Positions 33,644 through 46,000 of a stretch of DNA of 64,000 bases are shown here, one piece after another. Origin of the DNA: Spirodela intermedia (taxonomy: Eukaryota; Streptophyta; Magnoliopsida; Alismatales; Araceae); the NCBI GenBank assembly GCA_902729315.2, contig LR746267.1, forward strand, positions 67,001-131,000. The letters are read 5' to 3'. A program made the position numbers and the translations under genes. Positions within the stretch are counted from its first letter, which is position 1. Every line of letters begins with the position of its first letter. The notes under the pieces were generated by a model that had not been told where the DNA came from, searched no databases, and saw only the letters and a list, made by a program, of their open reading frames with translations.

Positions 33644-35678
33644 ATGGCGTCGTCGGCCCTGGACTCTTGGGCTAGGGATTACGGCGAGGCCGCTAGGCTG
33701 GCCGATGAGGTCGCCACCATGGTCGCCGAGAAGGGCTCCTCCTCCTCCCCCTTCCCCGGTGGTGCCCATCAGGAAGCCAGGCGGCAGGCGCCGGCTCTGC
33801 GCAGGAAGATCACCATCCTCGGCGCCCGCTTGGACGGCCTCGAGTCTCTCCTCTCCAACATCGTCGCTCTGCGGCCGCCTCCGTAGGAACCTTCCTGAAC
33901 CCGTGGATCGAATTCCGGATAAATGCTGCTGTTATGTCTTATTTTTACCAACTCTTCGCTCTACATTCCGATAGATTCTTGATATAATCCCCTGAAATGC
34001 CTGATCCCCTCGCGCTGGACTCCCTCGCTATCAATGAGAGAGTTGGTAATCTGAAGCGCGTCAAGGAAACTTCTCCGTGTCGTCGACAATGGGTTCGGTT
34101 TGATGGGTGCCCGCCCCCACCGTCTCGCCTAGTATACTCTGAACTTCCTGATCAGACCGTTCGCCTTTACAAGGGTTCGAAGTCTGCCTACTGGCGAGGA
34201 GCATGGAGAAAGATGCTAACTGAGCGCGTATCGTTTACTGAACTGTTTGAGGTAGTCAAGCCCGTCGCTGCAGCAGGCCCCCGAGATGGAGACAGCTATC
34301 GATCGTAGAGAGTGTTTGGAGACGAGTGCAATCTTCAATCCAGAAGCTCGACGGAACGGGGCGATGATCAGGGACCAGCCATGAAAGATAATGGCCGGAT
34401 GCTTTATCGTATTCTTTTGTTCTTGTCATTTAAATCAGTTTGGGAATGCGAGAGGGACTCTTCCAGATGCAGGATTGGATCGGGATGATCTTCCGGTCAT
34501 TGATTTATTTGTTTATATTTCTGTCAGATTCATCTGAGGGAAGACTTACCATGTATTTTGATAACTGCAATAGCCTTCATTTATCTGTGTTGAGAACGGT
34601 CTAGTGGAGATGTGGAAAGAGACGAAGATATGCCGCATTGATGAGATATCTGGGCGCCGTTGAAGCGGATTTGTAGATGTTGCAGCTTTTAGTCTTGAGT
34701 AATCACGGGCTTGAGCTCTGTTGACTTTCTCTTCTTTTCCTGGTCCATCCCTTGTGCAGAGCAGAGAAGGAGCTGCAACGGCGTTGGGTCATGCTCGCAA
34801 ACCTCAGATCTAAGACGAAGCAGATGGCCGCCGCATCGAACATGCTAAATTTCGCCAGCAGGTAGATTGCCAACTGAATCCCTCTCGGTCAACTCTGTTT
34901 ACTCGTCGTAGATTCAGCCAGATGTTCTAGTTTGGTGCTCGCATTATGAGATCTTTTGTCACATCTTTTTGCATGAAAGCAGGGAAGATCTGCTCGGACA
35001 AGGTGGGAAACCTGCGGACGGAGTGGACAGAACTGCAGGCCTGGACAGCCAAGGGATCATCGGGCTCCAGCGGCAGATCATGAAAGGCAGGCTTCGACTA
35101 CCCTCCACCTTTCTTGTTCATGGAAACACCCAGTGCGATCTTCTCCCATGACAAAAGTGGGTCTGGTTCCTGTGCGCCGCAGAGCAAGATGATGGGCTGG
35201 TGAGGCTGGAGGAGACGGTGCTGAGCACAAAGCATATCGCCTTGGCCGTCAACGAGGAGCTGGATCTTCATGCTAGGCTCATCGTACGATGGCGTTCTCT
35301 CCCCTACACGGGCGCTTCTTCTTTCTTCTTCTTATCGATTAATGGCGGCGGGTTCCTTGACCTGGTGCAGGATAGGTTGGATGCGCATGCGGACTCGACG
35401 AACTCGCGCCTGCAGGTAACTCCGCCGCTGACCCAGAAGTCCACCAAGACGATGATAAATCAGATGGCCATTGTTTTGAGGCTTGATGGGTCGCGCTGTG
35501 TCTGTGGAGGGGGTTGACTTTGTGGTTGCTGACTTCGTGTCCGCAGAGGGTGCAGAAGAGGCTGGTGATCCTCAGCAGGAACGCCAAGGGAGGGTGCTCC
35601 TGCATGTGCCTGCTCCTATCGGTGATCTCCATTGTGATCCTCGCTGTCGTGGCCTGGGCCCTCGTCAAGTACTTGTGA
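33644..35678 (+). CDS. SYP5-type Qc-SNARE (syntaxin) with altered zero layer
   Basis: Six exons, 33644-33882, 34760-34861, 34983-35086, 35183-35283, 35371-35415 and 35547-35678, give 240 residues. The N-terminal helical domain carries the SYP51/52 phrases ALRRKITILGARLD and LRSKTKQMAAASNMLNFASR; a QGIIGLQRQIMKEQDDGL stretch leads into the SNARE helix (LEETVLSTKHIALAVNEEL). A C-terminal membrane anchor of about 20 hydrophobic residues (MCLLLSVISIVILAVVAWAL) ends KYL. SYP5 proteins act on prevacuolar and vacuolar membranes in fusion with SYP2, VTI1 and VAMP7 partners. The residue aligned with the zero-layer glutamine is histidine (CAT) in LDLHARLID. Intron 3 starts with GC. Introns 1 and 2 are 877 and 121 bp. 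A 103-codon open frame inside intron 1 is not recognised. Confidence 0.88.
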
Positions 35679-36730
35679 AAGGGAGAGGAGCGGGGAGGGC
35701 TCGGGCTGTCCTCCCTCTCTGCAATTCTGTATTCCTGTTTTCATGCAGTCTAGAGGAGATTGCATGGATGTTCTTGAATAAGGCGATTCTCTGTTTTCAA
35801 TGGATTGTGTACGTTTTCTCTCTCTAGATTCCCCAGATGAGGTGGGGGAGGTGGCCACATCTCGTGGTCGCGCTCCGCCAGCTCCCTGCAGAGCAGAGAG
35901 AGAGAGAGAGAGTATTGGAGGCGTATTCTGAGGTGTAGAAGATTCCGCGAAGAAATGGGTGTCTGCCACATCAATCGAACGGCGGAGAGGAGGCGGCTGT
36001 CGGCCGTCGCCATGGGCCCCGTCGGATGTCCACCGGACGGTGACGATGAGCAGATTTTGGTCGGTTGGCGCCCGGGAGGCGGGGGGGGAGGTGGAGGGGC
36101 ATCTATCGAAAACCTTATCGTGTAGGCGCTGACGAGCCGAGAGGTGGCCACGTACCCCGCGCATCGACCACGCGGGAGCAAGGGGCCTCTGTTGCCACAG
36201 GTTCGTCTCGCACAGAAGATGCGATGGGTGGTGGGTAGACCAGACCAGACCGACCAGGCGAAGGCGGAGATGTTGAAGCCCAGTTGGAATAGAGGGGGAG
36301 GAGAGAGAAGTACAACCCAATCCTCAGCCCCGTACGTCCTTCTCCTCTCTTCTCTCCCGCTTCCGCCGAGAGGGAGGGTTAACTGAGAGAGCCCCCGAGG
36401 CGCCTTCCCGTCCAGGTAACCCAACCCTCTCTCGCGTGCCTTCTCCTCCATTGGCATTACCGCTCTGGCCGTGGCTGCTGCCATAGGGCGGAGGTCAGGG
36501 CTTCTGGTTCCTCCCCCCGAGAATTAAGAACCCGGGAGTTTTTTTCCTCTTCCCTTCTCCTCTGCCGGGTAACTTCCCCGGAGCGATTCTCTGCCCTATG
36601 CCCGTTGAATATCAACTGGGTTTTGCCGCTAGCGACGCCCGGAGCCCGCCCGGAAAGTGAAGGGGGAGCCTTCCTGTTCGCTCTTCGTGTGCTATGCTGT
36701 GGATCGTGGGCTCTTTGTGAAGACAACCTG
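35679..36730. other. Intergenic region and 5' UTR of the IF-2 gene
   Basis: Contains the SNARE 3' UTR, a short GA run near 35899-35912 and the promoter/leader of the next gene. A possible 5' UTR intron donor (caggtaac at 36413) is present but not proven. Open frames on the minus strand are shadows. Confidence 0.45.
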
Positions 36731-38332
36731 ATGGCCTCTCCTGCGACACTGGCGACGTTGGGAGGCGCGAGGGCCAGTCCTTCTGGGGGGCTGGACTGCT
36801 GCTCCTCCCCTTTGGTGCTGGGGAGAATCCGGGTGGTGTCTAGGATAACCTACTCGAATTGTCTGCTGACGCGGCGATGGGCTCACGGTGTCTGCAAGTG
36901 CATGGTGAGGACGGATCTGATGGAGAAGGGGAGCACGGAGTCTGCCATTAGAGGCGCCAGCAGCCCCATCAGCGGCGCCAGCAGCATCAGCAAGGATGAG
37001 AACTCCGACATTATTCTCAAGCCTGCTCCCAAACCAGTTTTGAGCGCGCGCCCGAGTTCCCCGGTGGAACCCGTGAGCCCGACCCCCTGGAGCCCCGCAA
37101 AGCTCGTCCGCGACGACCGGGTAGAGAGGGCGGCGGAGGACAGGGAAAAGGTGATAGAGTCGCTCGGGGAGGTCCTGGAGAAAGCCGAGAAGCTGGAAGC
37201 ATCGACCTCTGTAAAATTGACTGGTAGAGAGGCTAAGACTGAAGGTAGGTTAAACAACAATAGTCCTAGAGTAGGTAAGCCAGAACCTGAGAGTTCAGCT
37301 CTCCGGAAGTCGAAGACGCTCAAAAGTGTGTGGAGGAAGGGCAGCCCGACCGCCAATGTGGAGAAGATCGTTAAGGAAGTTCAGAAAGTCAACAAGGAGC
37401 CAGAAGAAGGGAGTCAGCTTCCGCCGGTGGCAGAGTCCAGAAGGTCGGACGCACAGCCTCGGGCCCCCATCAGAGCTCAGCCTCCTTCCCAATTTGCGCC
37501 GAATTTACAGGCGAGACCTGTGGTGGCTCCCCCTCCAGCTCCGCCTGCAGTGAAGAAGAGTGTGGAGCGGACTCCCATCCTTATAGACAAGTTTGCGTCC
37601 AAGAAGTCAGCTGTTGATCCTATTATAGAGCAGGCAGTGCTGGTGCCGATGAAGCAGGGAAAAGGGCCTCCTCCTTCGAAGGTCAAGGAGGAGCGGCGAA
37701 GGAAATCAAATACCGCTGGGGGTCTGCGGCGGAGATTGGTCCAGGACGGCAGCATTCCAGCGGAGGATGCTTCGGAGCTGGATGTCTCAATCCCTGGCGC
37801 TACAGCCAAAAGAACAGGGAGAAAGTGGAGCAAGGCAAGCAGGAAGGCAGCAAAGCTCAAGGCCTTAGCTGCTGCAGCTCCTGTGAAGGTGGAAATTCTT
37901 GAGGTTGGCGAAGAGGGCATGCTGATCGAAGACCTGGCTTACAGTCTGGCGATCAGTGAAGCAGATATCCTCAGCTATCTGTTTGCAAAGGGTGTCAATC
38001 CTGATATGGCGAGCACCTTGAACAAAGACATGGTGAAGATGATATGCAAGGAGTACGAGGTAGAAGTTATAGAAGCAGAAGAAGTCAAAGTGGAACAGAT
38101 GGCGAAGAAGAAAGAGGTGTTTGACGAAGAAGACTTGGACTTGTTGGAAGAAAGGCCCCCCGTCATCACAATCATGGGCCATGTGGATCACGGAAAGGCA
38201 TGCTTCTTCCTCAATTTTATTTTCTACGATGTTAGCCATTCATATTAAGAAGACTGGTCCCTGATGCCATGTCTCCATTGTTCTTTCCATTTGCAGACCT
38301 CGTTGTTGGACTATATCCGGAAGAGTAAGGTA

Positions 38333-38369
<37 letters not shown>

Positions 38370-41300
38370 AAGAAAGAAGCCATCTACATTTCTCATTACA
38401 CCAGACACCTAAGGGATGACGGCTAGAATCCTACAGGTCGTGGCATCTGAAGCAGGAGGAATAACACAAGGCATTGGAGCTTATAAGGTTGAGGTCCCCT
38501 TTGATGAAGGGCTTGCATACTGTGTTTTTCTTGACACTCCTGGGCACGAGGTAAGCCAGGAAGATTTCAAAGCATAGTTTTAGCTCAGTGCAAATGCTTC
38601 AGTAATCCATTTAGCTTGGTCCAGAGATGATGTAATATCTGTCTTTTAGGCATTTGGCGCCATGAGGGCGCGTGGAGCGAGAGTTACCGACATCGCCATC
38701 ATTGTTGTGGCTGCTGATGATGGCGTCCGACCTCAAACGAGTGAAGCCATTGCTCATGCCAAGGCAGCCGGGGTGCCCATTATAGTGGCAATAAATAAGG
38801 CAAGTCTTGTTGCTTCCATTGTGAATCTTTTAGTTGGTTTGTGGGTTTTAAGTATATTTTATCCATATCATCCCATTATGCTTCCTCAGATAGATAAAGA
38901 TGGAGCTAATCCAGATCGTGTGATGCAAGAGCTGTCCTCGGTTGGTCTGATGCCTGAAGATTGGGGTGGCAATGTTCCGATGGTTAAGGTCATTCTCTCT
39001 TTTCTGCGACATGCAGTGATATTGCCTACTTTCCCGGATGCCCACAGGGTGCTGATGCCCAATCCGTTTCTCCTGCAGATCAGCGCTCTTAAGGGAGAGA
39101 ATGTGGATGAGTTGCTGGAGACTGTCATGCTCGTTGCCGAGGTACGTGCCATCTGCTTTTTTCCTACTTTCTTGGCTATTTATCTGCGCGTTTTGCATGC
39201 GGGTATTCCATTCTATTCATGGTATTTCCCTCTTCCTATTCCATTCTGAAGCTACAAGAATTGAAGGCAAACCCTCATAGAAACGCAAGGGGCACGGTAA
39301 TTGAAGCGGGTCTTGAGAAATCTAAAGGGCCAATGGCCACATTCATCGTGCAGAATGGTACACTCAAGAAAGGTGATGTTGTAGTCTGTGGTGAAGCGTT
39401 TGGTAAGGTTAGTGATCATTATTATCCCAAAGTGTTTGCACTGTGAAAATTTTCCCATCTTGGCAATAGGACTAGATTACTCCATGCTCGGACGAATAAT
39501 TGGCATACAAAAAATGTCATGTGATCAGGTCCGAGCATTGTTTGACGATAGAGGAAAGCGTGTCGATGATGCTGGTCCGTCAATGGCTGTGCAGGTACTG
39601 TTCTGGGTCTCTTACTTTTCTTATCTTAATCTCCTGCCATCTTCTTAGATTTCATCTCCAAATCAAGTCTTGCAGTGAGTAAAATAAGATGCTTGAGGGG
39701 TAAAAGTTTTCACTTTTTATCTCTTCCCTGTGAGTGATTGTTCAAAGCGACTTTTTTTATTTTATGGGAGTGACCATTCATTATATTACCAACATTTATG
39801 TGCTGGTGCAGAATTTAGAATGTCAAAGGTTTATTTGATAAGTTGGGTTCTTCTAGCTGTGGTGATGGTATAGGTAGATGCTCCAGGAATCATGTGTTCA
39901 TCCGTCAAAGTATCAGACATTGGTGATTGATCCACTTCGAATTTCTTTTCATCTCATATTTGGCGATTTAGGTATTTGGCACGATGGACACAGAGATAAT
40001 GCTCAGAAATTACATTAGGTTCAGAACATAGACTCTTGGAAACTGAAGAAAGTGTATATATTTCAAGAATTGTGCAATGACACTAGCATTCGACGGGTAA
40101 TTGATACTCTAATATTTCAGCGAACCCGAGTGTTCAATAGGAGCTTATAGAGCTAAGTTGCATCAGGAGAGCGGCTGAGTTGGATTTTACTGTTAATGAC
40201 TTAGGTTGACTTTGACACCGGCTTCTAGAGGTCTATTTGTCTGAACTTTCTTTAGGGGGCATATCTTTTTAAAGCTCTAGTCGTGAGATTCATCCCGTTC
40301 TAATGTGTTAAAAGGATTGGATATATGGATCGGACAATCCAGATATGTTGGATTGTACTTTGATAGACCTTCATCCCAACTTTAGTTGATCTTTAGCAGA
40401 ATTGCGGTTATACGAGTGGCATTCTTCAATCCATTAGACAAAACTTTAAAAAAGACAGATATCTGGCATTCGACGATAATTTTAATGCTACAATTTAGTT
40501 CTTTATAGTCAATTTTCTATTTCGGGTTTTTGTATTTGTCATTTTACTATTCACACGGTTTTCCTTCTTTATATAATGATATCCATGGTTTAAATGATTA
40601 TTTATTGATCCCCAAAAAATTATATGCGCCTATGAACTAGCACCAACTACGAATCCTGTCGTATTCTTATAATGATCGCCAGTTAGTACTAAAGGGGGTA
40701 TATTGATAGAAGCAATCGAGGGTTGGTGCTGAAATGAAGTTATTATATTTATTTTAATCGCATAAAAGGAAGAAGAATTCACTTCTTCTTGGGGGATGCT
40801 GTCCCTCTCAGTGGCTGCTAGTTTAGCTCCATGTCAACGCTTATGGAAAGAAGGCTGGGGAAAATCCACTGTCTCTCAACATTTGATCGCAGGAGCTGGT
40901 GAGATAAACTGGGTTTACAGGGTTGGGGCCATCTTACTGAGATCATTCTCTCAGAAGAGCACCTGCAAGCCACCTCGTTATTTCAGAACCAGTTCCTAAC
41001 CCGGCTGCATGATCGATGATCTCTCCTTCACCCCAACTGAAGAATTTGAGCAGAACTGATTCCCCTGTTACCAACCTGTTGATTGGACGTATAGATCTCG
41101 TATAGCTGGCAAACTGGGTAGTTTTGTATCCTGTTTTGTATGCTTCATTCTCTTCTACCCCAGGTCATTGGACTAAACAACGTCCCAATCGCCGGGGACG
41201 AATTCGAGGTCGTTGACTCGCTGGACGCTGCTCGTGAGAGGGCGGATGCATGCGCTGAGTCTTTGCGTGCTGCGAGAATATCCGCCAAGGTCGGAGAGGG

Positions 41301-42258
41301 GAAGGTCACCCTGTCTTCTATTGCTTCCGCCGTTTCAGCCGGGGGCCAGTCCGGGCTAGACATGCATCAATTGAACATCATACTGAAAGTCGACGTCCAG
41401 GTACGCGCGCACTCTCATCGCTCTCTTGAGAAGATTTTGTCAAAGACGGGAAGCTGAAGGTTTGATCTTCTTTCTTTGACCCAGGGATCGATTGAGGCGA
41501 TCAGGCATGCGATTCAGGTGCTCCCGCAGGATAATGTCACCCTGAAGTTCTTGCTACAGGCGCCGGGGGATGTGAGCACCAGCGACGTTGATCTGGCCGT
41601 CGCAGCAGAAGCGATAATCATTGGTTTCAACGTGAAGGCGCCGGGTTCTGTTAAGAGCCATGCTGACAAGTGGAATGTCGAGATTCGTCTATATAGAGTC
41701 ATTTACGATCTGATTGATGATCTGAGGAAGGCCATGGAAGGGCTTCTCGAGCCCATCGAGGTGAGGAGAATTTTCTTCTTCTTTTTCTTTTTTTTTAAAT
41801 GAATTGAAATCAGCAGCGATTACCTCACGCTCTCCCTCTCTCTGCTCCCATCTCTTAGGAGCAAGTGCCCATAGGATCAGCAGAAGTTCGTAAGGTGTTC
41901 AGTTCAGGCAGCGGTCGGGTAGCCGGATGCATGGTGGCAGATGGGAAGTTGGTGAAGGACTGCGGGATTAAGGTTGTGCGCAGGGGGAAGACCGTGTACA
42001 CGGGGAAGCTGGATTCTTTGCGAAGGGTGAAGGAGGAGGTGAAAGAGGTATTCTTCCGGCCCACCCACATGCGCTCTGACGATCGCGTGCAATTCATCTC
42101 TCTCACTGCCTCAATGGGGCTCTTGAGATCAGTGAACGAGGGGCCGACTATATCTGATGAGCCCCGTCTCGTCACTTATCGTCGCCCTCCCTTCCACGGG
42201 TCGTCCCCGTGGGGGCAAAGTTTGAGAAAGATATCGTGCCCGACTTCACCAAATTTTT

Positions 42259-42352
<94 letters not shown>

Positions 42353-42627
42353 GCTCTGTCAGTCGCTGTTAGCTCATAGACCAAACCCACCATCTCAGGC
42401 CATTCGTCTGATTCGTTCATTCATTCTCTCTCATGGGCTCTCTCTTTATCTCTCCGTCGTCTCAGGTTGGTACGGGGCTCGAGTGTGGAATCGGCGTGGA
42501 CGAGTACATGGACTGGGAAGTCGGGGACGTCATCGAGGCCTTCAACTCCGTCAAGAGGCGGCGCTCCCTCGAGGAAGCGTCCGCGTCGGTGACGGCGGCG
42601 CTGTCTGGAGCCGGCGTCCAAGTGTGA
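36731..42627 (+). CDS. FUG1: Plastid translation initiation factor IF-2 precursor
   Basis: Twelve exons: 36731-38197, 38297-38329, 38437-38550, 38650-38799, 38890-38988, 39079-39141, 39252-39407, 39529-39594, 41164-41400, 41485-41760, 41859-42047, 42466-42627; about 1003 residues, frame kept throughout. The large first exon has a Ser/Arg-rich transit-like start, a charged low-complexity N-domain and an IF2 N module ([20 protein letters not shown]). The GTPase follows: G1 GHVDHGKTS at about 483-491, G3 DTPGHE, G4 NKID, G5 SAL, then domains II-IV ([29 protein letters not shown]-terminal GLECGIG). IF-2 delivers initiator fMet-tRNA to the plastid 30S subunit; the Arabidopsis counterpart is FUG1. 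Introns 1 and 3 begin with GC. Intron 8 is long, about 1.57 kb; intron 11 holds 80 bp of pure CT. Convergent with the CIPK gene, stop codons 376 bp apart. Confidence 0.95.
38336..38368. repeat. CT microsatellite in IF-2 intron 2
   Basis: About 16 CT units directly after the 5' splice site region of intron 2, forming much of the pyrimidine tract of this short intron. Confidence 0.85.
42261..42340. repeat. 80-bp pure CT microsatellite in IF-2 intron 11
   Basis: Forty uninterrupted TC units, then an interrupted tail to about 42358. It sits between the penultimate exon and the 3' splice site at 42465. Confidence 0.95.
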
Positions 42628-43003
42628 GTCCTCCGTGGTTCGGAAGCCCTCCCAGAATCGCCCATCTTCTTCATCGCCGCCGCCTGTGAGATTCTGTCCG
42701 CTTCGTCGTACCAAAAATGGCAGCTTTGGAGGCGCACGGCTGTTTGTTTTGACCTCCCATTGTTGAATTGCATTACGTTACGTGTGTATATAAATGGGCA
42801 TGCCTGAATTTTTTTTCTTCCTTCCACGGCGGCATTTATTCTGCCATCTGTGTGCTTCCCCCACAGCGATTGTAACAGCTGAAGAAAGAAAGCCCTTGAA
42901 CCCAGTTGTTGAATACACGCCGAGGTTGGCGCCTCTCTCTCTCGCTCGTTCTCTCGCTCTCCATCTTCATAGGCGTAGATAAGCGACCGCCTCATGGTCT
43001 TCA

Positions 43004-46000
43004 TCAGTCCCCGGCTTCGTCCTTCTTGTCGCCGGTCTGCCAGACGATGTCTTTCAGCCCGCTGGAGATGTTCTTGTAAACCTGAGGAAGGTCGGTCGGG
43101 ATCGCGATCGCTCAGCGCTCGATGGAGGAGGAATCAAATGGGAGAGTGAAAAAGGTCGAGAGGAAGGCGAGAAACCCTCACGCCAGACCTTGTGGAACTC
43201 GAGGGTGTCGCCTGTTGACTTGCGGAGCTCCACCATGTGCAGCGAAGGGGCCACCTCGAAGATCTGCGGGGGACAGGCAGATGAAGTTAATGGCCAGGCA
43301 GATCGGCAGAGCCTGCGGAGCTTAGTTAGCTACGTGGTGCCATTCCAAGAAGAATTCCATCCGGCTACCTCCGTGGCGATGGACAGGTGACCCTTCCTTC
43401 CCGTCTTCTCCCCTTGCAGCTTCAGCTGAGGCACAGCCCAAACACGTCGTCTCCTCCGTCACTTTAACTCGCTCGGGAAGAAGAAAATGGCAAAGGAGGA
43501 AAAAGGGGAAGAGGAACAGCCACCTTGTAGTTCTGCTTCTGCACGTTGAACCCTAATGGCTTCGCCACCTCCTCGATCTTGGAAATTATATCCCCCGCAG
43601 AGTGTTTCGATGCGAACCTCGTCTCGCGTTTCACAAGCCCCTGCTGACATATTATTCGTATATATCTGCATATTATGCGCCATGGTATGCTCGTTCTTGT
43701 TCATCAGACGAACCGACCCCAAGAGTCTTCTTTTTTTTTTTTTTTTGGTAAAATGGGTCGTTAGATTCGGAATGGGGGTGGGTGGGAGAGCGCTTACCAT
43801 CTGCTTCTCGAACAGGGAGCTGAGGTTAAGGCCCTGAGAGGTGGAGATGAGCTCGAAGGCGTTCATCAAGACCGGGCCTACTTCTTTCTTCTCCACGACG
43901 AGGTTCGCCGGCGCCTTCGCATGGAGTTTTCTTAGTAGCCGGAGAGAGAGGAAGAAGAAGAGGAAGATGATGATGGTGACGAAGAAACGAGGGCAATCTT
44001 AGTTACCATGGAGTCGTCGAAGATTGCCTGGACGTCGTCGAGGGAGACGTCCGTCGTGCCAAACCTGGGTGGCTGGTAGCCCTTCTTGAACCACTCGTTC
44101 TCGATGACCTCTGCGATCGTGATGCGCTGCAAAGGTTCCAATCGAACCAAACGCAGGCGTAAACATTCGTGACAGGGACTCAAAATCATGCAGTAAAGTG
44201 GAGGAAACATCTGATTCTGATCAACGTTTTATCTTACGTTTACGGGATTGGGATCCAAGATCCTCTTTATCAGTTTCTTCGCGCCCGAAGAGAGCCAAGA
44301 AGGGCAGCTGAACTCCGCCTTGTGGATCTGCCACGAGCGAATGGATTAGAGAACCGAGGAGAGGGGGTGAGGGGGATGCTGGTGCCACTGGTTCTTCCGA
44401 GAAATGCACCCCACCTTCTTATAGAGGGAGGCCAGGTTGGAGTCCTCGAAGGGCAGATACCCGGCCATGAGGACGAAGAGGATGACCCCGCAAGACCAGA
44501 GATCCGCCTTGGCCCCATCATACCCTTTGCTGTTTATCACCTTCGGAGGAGACTCACCCCACAGAAGATCAGAGAGCTGGGACGATGATAAACACGCGAA
44601 ATGGCCGACGATAATCCGACATACCTCTGGGGCAACGTAGTTCGGGGTCCCACAGGTGGTGTGGAGCAGGCCGTCCTCCTGCAGTGAAAATTAAAATAGG
44701 ATATTTTTTTATAGAAAGATTCGAATAAAAGAAAGAACTGCGCGTGCTCGGACGACGAGATCGGAGAACCCGAATGATTGACTGAATGAATGAATGAATG
44801 ATTGGGCGGCGCGGCGACGAGATCGGACTCACCCGGACCTGCTGAGGGAGCGCGCTCAGCCCAAAGTCGGTGACTTTGAGAAACCCATTTGAATCCAGCA
44901 GCAGATTCTCCGGCTGGGTCGAGCAAACCAAATCAGAAATCCAGACGGCGATCAAGGAGATCGAACAGACGGCGATTGATTCTACCTTCAGATCCCTGTG
45001 GAATACCCCTCGGCTGTGACAGTAATCCACGGCATTGATGAGCTGCTGGAAGTATTTCCTGGCTTCGTCCTCCTTGAGCCTCCCATGGCAGACCTTCAAG
45101 ATTCAGGAGAGAGGGAAAAGAATCGGCTCACAAATCCGGGAAAGCAGCTCAACCTTTAAGAACCCAGATTGGGGGCGGGTTCCGAGCTTACGATCTTGTC
45201 GAACAGCTCACCCCCGGTCACAAATTCCAGAACGAGATATATCTTCGTCTTGCTGGCCATCACCTACGACAACGGAAGTCGAATTGCCCAATGAATAAGC
45301 GTCGTGATAAAATCGAAAAACTGTTTTCTTCTCGGTATTAGTCCCAAATAGGCGAGAGCCCAGACCCCCCACCTCGAACATCCGGATGACGTTTGGGTGC
45401 TCAATCAGCTTCATGGTTGAGATCTCACGTTTGATCTGCAGGGCACAGCAGATGCAGAACTCATGACAGCATGAAGAAGAACTCAAACAAGACCCTAGCA
45501 GAATAGAGATTAGAAACCAAGGAGAAAAGAATGTAATTATCAGAGGTTTCGAGAGGGCAGAAGTCTGGAGAAATGGTAAATATGAAATAATATTAAGAGA
45601 AATTCCAATCAGGTGAACCGTCTCCAAGCCGGATTCGAAGATCCAAGGAGGCCCCGTCTTCCGGAAGGATGGGATTTCATTCGTGGTTAGCTCTTCAGTT
45701 AGTGGATATGCCTTCGATTAGAAGAGTTATATCAAGCACGTTCCTGTTCGTCTATGGGAAACTCGGTATCTAACTCCTCCAAGGGGGGCTTTTGCAACCG
45801 CTCAATAGCCAAACTTAAAAACAGGTGCCCAGCATTGTCCAGAATCATTAGAGGGGAAAGGAGGCTAATTAAGGAATCATGATCCCAAAACCGGCATGAG
45901 AAACTGAAGAAATGGGTAGCCTTTCCCCTCTTTCTCCACTCCAAACAGAGGATTACCCATCGTAGAATTCAAGCATCTGGGTTAGAAATTAATGATTGAG

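Noticed and set aside
33997-34308. 103-codon open frame inside SNARE intron 1
   Set aside because: It starts with ATG and looks fairly balanced, but has no recognisable motif, and the intron is defined by good flanking exons. Kept only as a note.
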